Positions 36,868-40,829 of a DNA stretch of 40,829 nt are shown here, in pieces. The DNA lies in assembly GCF_010550605.1 (NCBI RefSeq), contig NZ_JAAGNI010000073.1:1-40829 (forward strand), given 5' to 3'. The notes under the pieces are model-generated. The model was given only the letters and a program-made list of their open reading frames with translations. It was not told where the DNA came from and made no database searches. How positions within the stretch are numbered: the stretch's first letter is position 1; each line of letters opens with the position of its first letter. The position numbers and the translations under genes are program-made. Origin of the DNA: Streptomyces sp. SID9727 (lineage in GTDB: Bacteria; Actinomycetota; Actinomycetes; Streptomycetales; Streptomycetaceae).

Positions 36868-37539
36868 CTACCGCGACGCCTCGCCCGTGACGTCGGTGCC
36901 CAGGTACGCGAGGACCGCCAGCACGCGGCGGTGGACACTGGTGCCCTCCGCGGGCAGGTTCAGCTTGTCGAAGATCCCCCGGATGTGTTTGCTGACCGCC
37001 CGCTCCGTGACGAACAGCCGCTCCGCGATGGCCGCGTTCGCCAGCCCCTGGGCCATCAGCTCCAGCACCTCGTGCTCGCGCGCCGTCAGCCCGTCCAGCG
37101 ACCGCGCCGACGCCCGCTGCTGGAGGATCTCGTTGACCACCTCCGGGTCCAGCGCCGTGCCCCCCTCGGCGATGCGCTCCAACGCCTCCAGGAACTGCTC
37201 GACCCGGCCCACCCGGTCCTTGAGCAGATAGCCGATCCCACCCGCACCGAGGGCCAGCAGCTCTGCCGCGTAAGCCTGTTCGACGTACTGCGACAGTACG
37301 AGAACGGGCAGGCCCGGGAACTCCTGCCGGGCCGCGACCGCCGCGCGCAGACCCTCGTCCCGGAAACTCGGCGGCAACCGCACGTCCAGGACCGCCGCGT
37401 CCGGCCGGGTGCGGCGCAGCACCGGCATGATCTCCGGCCCCGACACACACGTCCCCACCACCTCGTGGCCGTTGTGCGTCAACAGCAACGTCATCCCCTC
37501 CCGGAGCAACGCGTTGTCCTCCGCGATCAGGATCCGCAT
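36868..37539 (-). CDS. NarL/LuxR-type response regulator
   Basis: 223-aa response regulator. Receiver domain residues 1-120: acidic pair ED (7-8), phosphorylation site Asp52 in AVLDVRLPP, and conserved Lys in YLLKDRV. A C-terminal LuxR helix-turn-helix starts LTAREHEVLELMAQGLANAAIAERLFVTERAVSKHI near 151. The gene overlaps the 3' end of the histidine-kinase gene by 13 bp (HK stop at 37527-37529), so both are made together. Divergent from the ABC ATPase at 38860, the probable target, through the kinase gene's upstream region. Confidence 0.9.
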   Translation of the reverse strand: MRILIAEDNALLREGMTLLLTHNGHEVVGTCVSGPEIMPVLRRTRPDAAVLDVRLPPSFRDEGLRAAVAARQEFPGLPVLVLSQYVEQAYAAELLALGAGGIGYLLKDRVGRVEQFLEALERIAEGGTALDPEVVNEILQQRASARSLDGLTAREHEVLELMAQGLANAAIAERLFVTERAVSKHIRGIFDKLNLPAEGTSVHRRVLAVLAYLGTDVTGEASR

Positions 37540-38687
37540 GGCAGCTCCACCTTCGTCCTCGTCGGCCCTCCGGGAGGGCTGGTGATCTCGGTCGTGCCGT
37601 CGAGCGCCGCGACCCGGCGGCGGACGCCGAGCAGCCCACTCCCGCCGCGCTCCTCGGCCCCGCCGCGCCCGTTGTCGGTGACGACGACCTGAAGGGACCC
37701 GTCGGCCCTGGTGAAGCGTACTGAGGCATGGGTCGCCCCACTGTGCTTCCGGATGTTCGTCAGACACTCCGCGATCACGAAATAGACCGCGGCCTCCACG
37801 GCCGCCGGCAGCCGGTGACCGTTCTCCACAACCGCCAGATTCATCTCCACCGGAATGTCCGCCGAGACCGCGAGCGCGCGCACCGCCCCGGCCAGTCCGC
37901 GGTCCGTGAGAACCGGGGGATGCACCGTACGCACGATGCCCCGCAACGCAGCGAGCGTGGCGTCGATCTCCTCCTGGGCCTCGGCCAGCCACCGCGTCGC
38001 CGCGTCCGGATCGCTCCTCACCTGCTGGCGCGCCAGCCCGACCCTCATGGACAGCGCCACGAGCTGGGCCTGCACCCCGTCGTGCAGGTCACGTTCGATA
38101 CGGCGCAGCTCGGCGCTGTGCGACTCCATGGCCCCGGCCCGGGACTCGGAGAGCTCAGCGACACGTTGGCCGAGTCTCGCCGATGGCGACGGCTTCAGCA
38201 GCGCGGCGGTCCACCGGGCCTGTGCGTCCGCCAGGTCCTCCAACACCGGCAGCGCACGGGGGCGGCGGCCGAACACGGCCGCCGTACCGTCGACGAGCAG
38301 CGCCACCGGCCACAGCACCAGCACGCCCGCGCTGAAGCCGAGGATGCTGAGGGTCGCGTACGGCAGCCAGAGCGCGTCCCGCCACGTGCCGGGATCGGTG
38401 AGCGCCAGGCGCACCCGGTCGCTCGGCGAGCCGTCCAGCGGCAGATACAGCTCCGGAACCGGCTTCCCCAGCCACCCGCCGGCCCGCACCCGTTCGTAAC
38501 CGGCGAACCGGCGCAGCACACGCACGATCTCCGGCCAGGCCGGAGCGCCGACCAGCACCAGCGTGAAGAACACCCCGGCCGGGACCGCGAAGCAGCCCAG
38601 GAACGCGGCCATGGCCACCGGCAGCCCGAAGAACAGATGGCAGGACGCCTGCCAGGACCGCTGGAGCTGGGAGGAGAAGTGCGCCAT
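37527..38687 (-). CDS. Two-component sensor histidine kinase (HisKA_3 type)
   Basis: 386-aa membrane kinase. Two hydrophobic pairs occur near residues 18-48 (CHLFFGLPVAMAAFLGCFAV...) and 108-135 (YATLSILGFSAGVLVLWPVALLV), with little extracytoplasmic sequence, as in intramembrane-sensing kinases. The dimerisation helix RIERDLHDGVQAQL carries phospho-acceptor His202; the ATPase domain has CLTNIRKHS (N box near 308-316), DNGRGG (338-343) and GSGLLGVRRR. TACGGT lies 6 nt before the ATG (leaderless pattern). It probably senses an envelope stress or the substrate of the adjacent ABC exporter. Confidence 0.9.
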   Translation of the reverse strand: MAHFSSQLQRSWQASCHLFFGLPVAMAAFLGCFAVPAGVFFTLVLVGAPAWPEIVRVLRRFAGYERVRAGGWLGKPVPELYLPLDGSPSDRVRLALTDPGTWRDALWLPYATLSILGFSAGVLVLWPVALLVDGTAAVFGRRPRALPVLEDLADAQARWTAALLKPSPSARLGQRVAELSESRAGAMESHSAELRRIERDLHDGVQAQLVALSMRVGLARQQVRSDPDAATRWLAEAQEEIDATLAALRGIVRTVHPPVLTDRGLAGAVRALAVSADIPVEMNLAVVENGHRLPAAVEAAVYFVIAECLTNIRKHSGATHASVRFTRADGSLQVVVTDNGRGGAEERGGSGLLGVRRRVAALDGTTEITSPPGGPTRTKVELPCGS

Positions 38688-38762
38688 GAAGGCACCGTAG
38701 TTGGCGGGCAGGGCCCCCGGTCAGTGGACTCAACCCCCCGGAAGCCGGGTGGTGCCGGCTGA

Positions 38763-38776
38763 ACCCGTACACGGGT
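38763..38776. promoter_or_regulatory. Dyad ACCCGT-ac-ACGGGT between kinase and ABC genes
   Basis: Perfect 6-bp arms in the 172-bp divergent region, upstream of a possible -10 (TACCGT near 38812) of the ABC operon. Candidate binding site of the adjacent NarL-type regulator. Similar arms without spacer occur at 6939-6950. Confidence 0.4.
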
Positions 38777-38859
38777 GAGCGCTCCATCGTGCCGACCCTG
38801 GTCGCGGCCCTACCGTCGCCACAGAGGCGGGGCAGGAGCACGACCCGGAAGGCGAACCA

Positions 38860-39654
38860 ATGGCACTGCGCATGAGGAAACGGACCCACGGGCCCGCGCA
38901 AACGGAGGCGGCGGGCGCCTGCGCGCTCACCCTCGAATCCGTCACCCGCCGCTACCGGCGCGGCGGGAGGGACTTCCACGCACTGGACCACGTGAGCATG
39001 GAAGTGCCGCCGGGCCGTTTCCTGGCCGTCATGGGCCGCTCCGGCTCCGGCAAGACCACCTTCCTGCAGTGCGCCGCCGGGCTCGACCAGCCCACCTCCG
39101 GCACGGTACGGGTCGGGGGCACCGACCTGTCGGGGCTGTCCGAGGCGGCGCTCACCCGGCTGCGCAGGGACCGGATCGGCTTCGTCTTCCAGTCCCTCAA
39201 CCTCGTACCGTCGCTCACCGTCGGCGAGAACACCGCCCTGCCGCTGCTCCTGCGCGGCATGGACCCCCAGGACCCCGCCGTGCGCGAGCGCGCCCTCACG
39301 ATGCTGGCGTCCGTCGGTCTCGGCGACCGCGCGGACGACTCCCCGCTCCGTCTTTCGGGCGGCCAGCAGCAGCGCGTCGCCATCGCCCGGGCCCTGGTCA
39401 CCGACCCCGCCGTGGTCTTCGCCGACGAACCGACCGGGGCGCTCGACCCCGTCACCGCCCGCGAGGTGCTGCGGCTGCTGCGCGAGGCCGTGGACACGTC
39501 CGGCCACACCGTGGTGATGGTGACCCACGACCCCCAGGCCGCCGCCTGGACCGACGAGGCGGTCTTCATCGAGGCCGGACGCGTCGTCGCCCGCGAGGAC
39601 CGCCCCGCGCCGGAGACCGTGGCCCGGCGGCTCGCCGGGCTCGGGGAGCGATGA
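38860..39654 (+). CDS. ABC transporter ATP-binding protein, MacB/LolD type
   Basis: 264-aa ATPase. Walker A GRSGSGKTT at about 59-67, Q-loop FVFQSLNL, signature LSGGQQQR near 165-172, Walker B VVFADEPTG and H-loop MVTHDP. ATG 38860 has GGAAGG 7 nt upstream; the stop overlaps the permease ATG (ATGA). Divergent from a two-component system, a layout used for antimicrobial-peptide or envelope-stress exporters. It is distinct from the PadR-linked ATPase at 19014-19784, with different flanking ends. Confidence 0.9.
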   Translation: MALRMRKRTHGPAQTEAAGACALTLESVTRRYRRGGRDFHALDHVSMEVPPGRFLAVMGRSGSGKTTFLQCAAGLDQPTSGTVRVGGTDLSGLSEAALTRLRRDRIGFVFQSLNLVPSLTVGENTALPLLLRGMDPQDPAVRERALTMLASVGLGDRADDSPLRLSGGQQQRVAIARALVTDPAVVFADEPTGALDPVTAREVLRLLREAVDTSGHTVVMVTHDPQAAAWTDEAVFIEAGRVVAREDRPAPETVARRLAGLGER

Positions 39655-40829
39655 CCGTGGCCGTCGGCACCCGGCCGCCCGCCGGCCGCACCGGGCCCCG
39701 GAAGCGGCACGGCGAGCCGGTCGGACGCGGCCTGCACACCGCCCGCTTCCTCGCCCGCCGCTCCATGCGGCTGCACCGCAAGGCATGGGCCGCCGTCTTC
39801 GCCGCCCTCGTGCTCACCGCGCTCCTCCTCGGCAGCTTCGCCCTGGCCACCCTGTCGGCGTTCGTGGGCCACGCCCACGTCGAGCGGTACGCGGCGACCA
39901 CCGCTGTCGTCGCCGCCGACCAGACCACCCGCTACCGGGCCAAGCCCTGGGGCGACCCGATGACCACGGTCACCCAGTCGCTCACCGAACGCGTCCGCGT
40001 CCCCGCCGGCGTCGTGGACCGGCTCGCCGAGGTGCCCGGCGTACGCGCCGCCGTCCCCGACAGCAGCTTCCCGGTCGCCCTCGCCGCCCCCGACGGCCGG
40101 GGCGTGCCCGGACCGGACAGCGACTCCGGCACCGCGCCCGTGTACGGCCACGGCTGGCCGACGGCGGCACTCGCCCCGTTCACCCTGCGCACCGGCAAAG
40201 CCCCCGCGAAGGCCCGCCAAGTGGCGGTCGACGGCGACCTCGCCGCACGCGCGGGCGTACACCCCGGCGACCGGCTCCGGCTCCAGATGCTCGACGCACC
40301 CGCCGACTACGTTGTCTCCGGCATCGTCGCCCCGCAGGGCGAGGCCGACGACACCGGACTCGCCCACCAGGGCGCCGTCTTCTTCACCGAGGGCGAGGCC
40401 GCCCGGCTGTCCGGCCACCCCGGCACCGTCGACGCCATCGGCGTGGTCGCCGACGACGGCGTGAGCGTGCACGAGCTCTACCCCGCCCTGCGCAAGGCCC
40501 TGGACGGCGCCCATCCCGCCCATGACGCCGCCGAGGGCAGCCGGGACCCGCAGGACAGCTCCCTGCTGCGGGTCCTGACCGGCGACGGACGCGGCCAGGC
40601 GGAGTTCCTGGACGCGGCGCCGAGCCGGGCCGGCCTGCTCAGCCTGCTGGCCATGCTGTGCGCGACCGTCCTCATGATCGCCGTGCTCGTGGTGGCCGGC
40701 ACGGTCACCCAGGCGGTCCACCAGCGGGCCCGCGAACTCGCGCTGCTGCGCGCGGTCGGCGCGACCCCCGGGCAGCTGCGGGCGACGGTCGGCCGCGAGG
40801 TGACCGGCATCGCCACCGCGGCGGCCGTG
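39651..40829 (+). CDS. FtsX-like ABC permease, 3' end cut by the window
   Basis: 393 codons visible, no stop before the right edge. A basic N-terminus (residues 1-45) precedes a first membrane helix (about 46-72, WAAVFAALVLTALLLGSFAL), then a long extracytoplasmic domain (about 75-320, including VPAGVVDRLAEVPGVRAAVPDSSF, typical of the MacB periplasmic core), then a second helix (LLSLLAMLCATVLMIAVLVV) and the cytosolic coupling segment RARELALLRAVGATPGQLRATVGREV. This is the standard FtsX/MacB permease plan; a second half is expected outside the window. ATG overlaps the ATPase stop. Confidence 0.9.
   Translation, partial: MTVAVGTRPPAGRTGPRKRHGEPVGRGLHTARFLARRSMRLHRKAWAAVFAALVLTALLLGSFALATLSAFVGHAHVERYAATTAVVAADQTTRYRAKPWGDPMTTVTQSLTERVRVPAGVVDRLAEVPGVRAAVPDSSFPVALAAPDGRGVPGPDSDSGTAPVYGHGWPTAALAPFTLRTGKAPAKARQVAVDGDLAARAGVHPGDRLRLQMLDAPADYVVSGIVAPQGEADDTGLAHQGAVFFTEGEAARLSGHPGTVDAIGVVADDGVSVHELYPALRKALDGAHPAHDAAEGSRDPQDSSLLRVLTGDGRGQAEFLDAAPSRAGLLSLLAMLCATVLMIAVLVVAGTVTQAVHQRARELALLRAVGATPGQLRATVGREVTGIATAAAV

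Noticed and set aside
1..40829. tRNA/rRNA genes, CRISPR arrays, insertion sequences, attachment sites, replication origins
   Set aside because: No CCA-ended cloverleaf-like block, regularly spaced repeat-spacer array, transposase frame or DnaA-box cluster was recognised.

Overview
The window is high-GC actinobacterial chromosome, most likely Streptomyces. The evidence is the strong G/C bias at third codon positions, frequent GTG starts, GGAGG-type ribosome sites, many apparently leaderless genes (a -10-like hexamer 6-7 nt before the start codon), twin-arginine and lipobox signals, and typical Streptomyces families such as CU044_5270, CGNR zinc finger, ECF41 sigma factor, PadR/ABC and beta/gamma-crystallin proteins. 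No rRNA, tRNA, CRISPR, integrase or intact transposase was seen. It reads as accessory or arm-like chromosome: short operons, many small detoxification or modification enzymes, and many one-component regulators next to their targets.

Layout. 1-5.3 kb: a PLP-dependent decarboxylase coupled to a gene cut by the left edge, a Tat-type multicopper oxidase, two tail-to-tail DUF1772 (anthrone-oxygenase-like) membrane proteins separated by an 18-bp-stem terminator, and a PPOX/flavin-type protein. 5.4-8.4 kb: an acetyltransferase starting in a hexanucleotide repeat, an APH-like kinase, a two-domain glyoxalase-fold protein and another acetyltransferase. 8.4-11.2 kb: an SgcJ/SnoaL-like protein, an MFS exporter and a divergent LysR regulator. 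11.2-12.8 kb: a visibly decayed patch holding a winged-helix fragment, an acetyltransferase and an S9 peptidase pseudogene. 12.8-17.1 kb: hydrolase, acetyltransferase, methyltransferase and serine hydrolase genes. 17.2-20.4 kb: a padR-ABC ATPase-permease operon. 20.4-24.7 kb: a thioredoxin-reductase-like flavoprotein without CxxC, an ArsR-like regulator with an MFS exporter, and a secreted PAF-acetylhydrolase-like enzyme. 24.7-28.4 kb: DUF2871, a nucleotidyltransferase with a histidine phosphatase, and an ECF sigma factor with a CU044_5270 membrane protein. 28.4-33.4 kb: a SnoaL-like protein behind a near-perfect SoxR-type box, a VOC protein, a secreted beta/gamma-crystallin, an ECF41 sigma factor coupled to an NDH-2-like oxidoreductase, and a divergent CGNR zinc-finger regulator with an SRPBCC protein. 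33.4-40.8 kb: a hydrolase, an AraC regulator, a DinB/MDMPI-like protein, a small membrane protein, a lipoprotein, a two-component system and a second MacB-like ABC exporter cut by the right edge.

The strongest non-gene signals are regulatory. Two unlinked SnoaL/NTF2 genes share the same promoter design: a MerR/SoxR-type dyad in a 19-bp spacer, with the -10 placed for leaderless transcription. A perfect palindrome with 8-bp arms touches the start codon of the CGNR gene and faces the oxidoreductase-ECF41 operon. A 14-bp-period repeat array lies at the ArsR-like promoter. A large share of genes appear leaderless. Functions are assigned from protein motifs read by eye; no database search was run.
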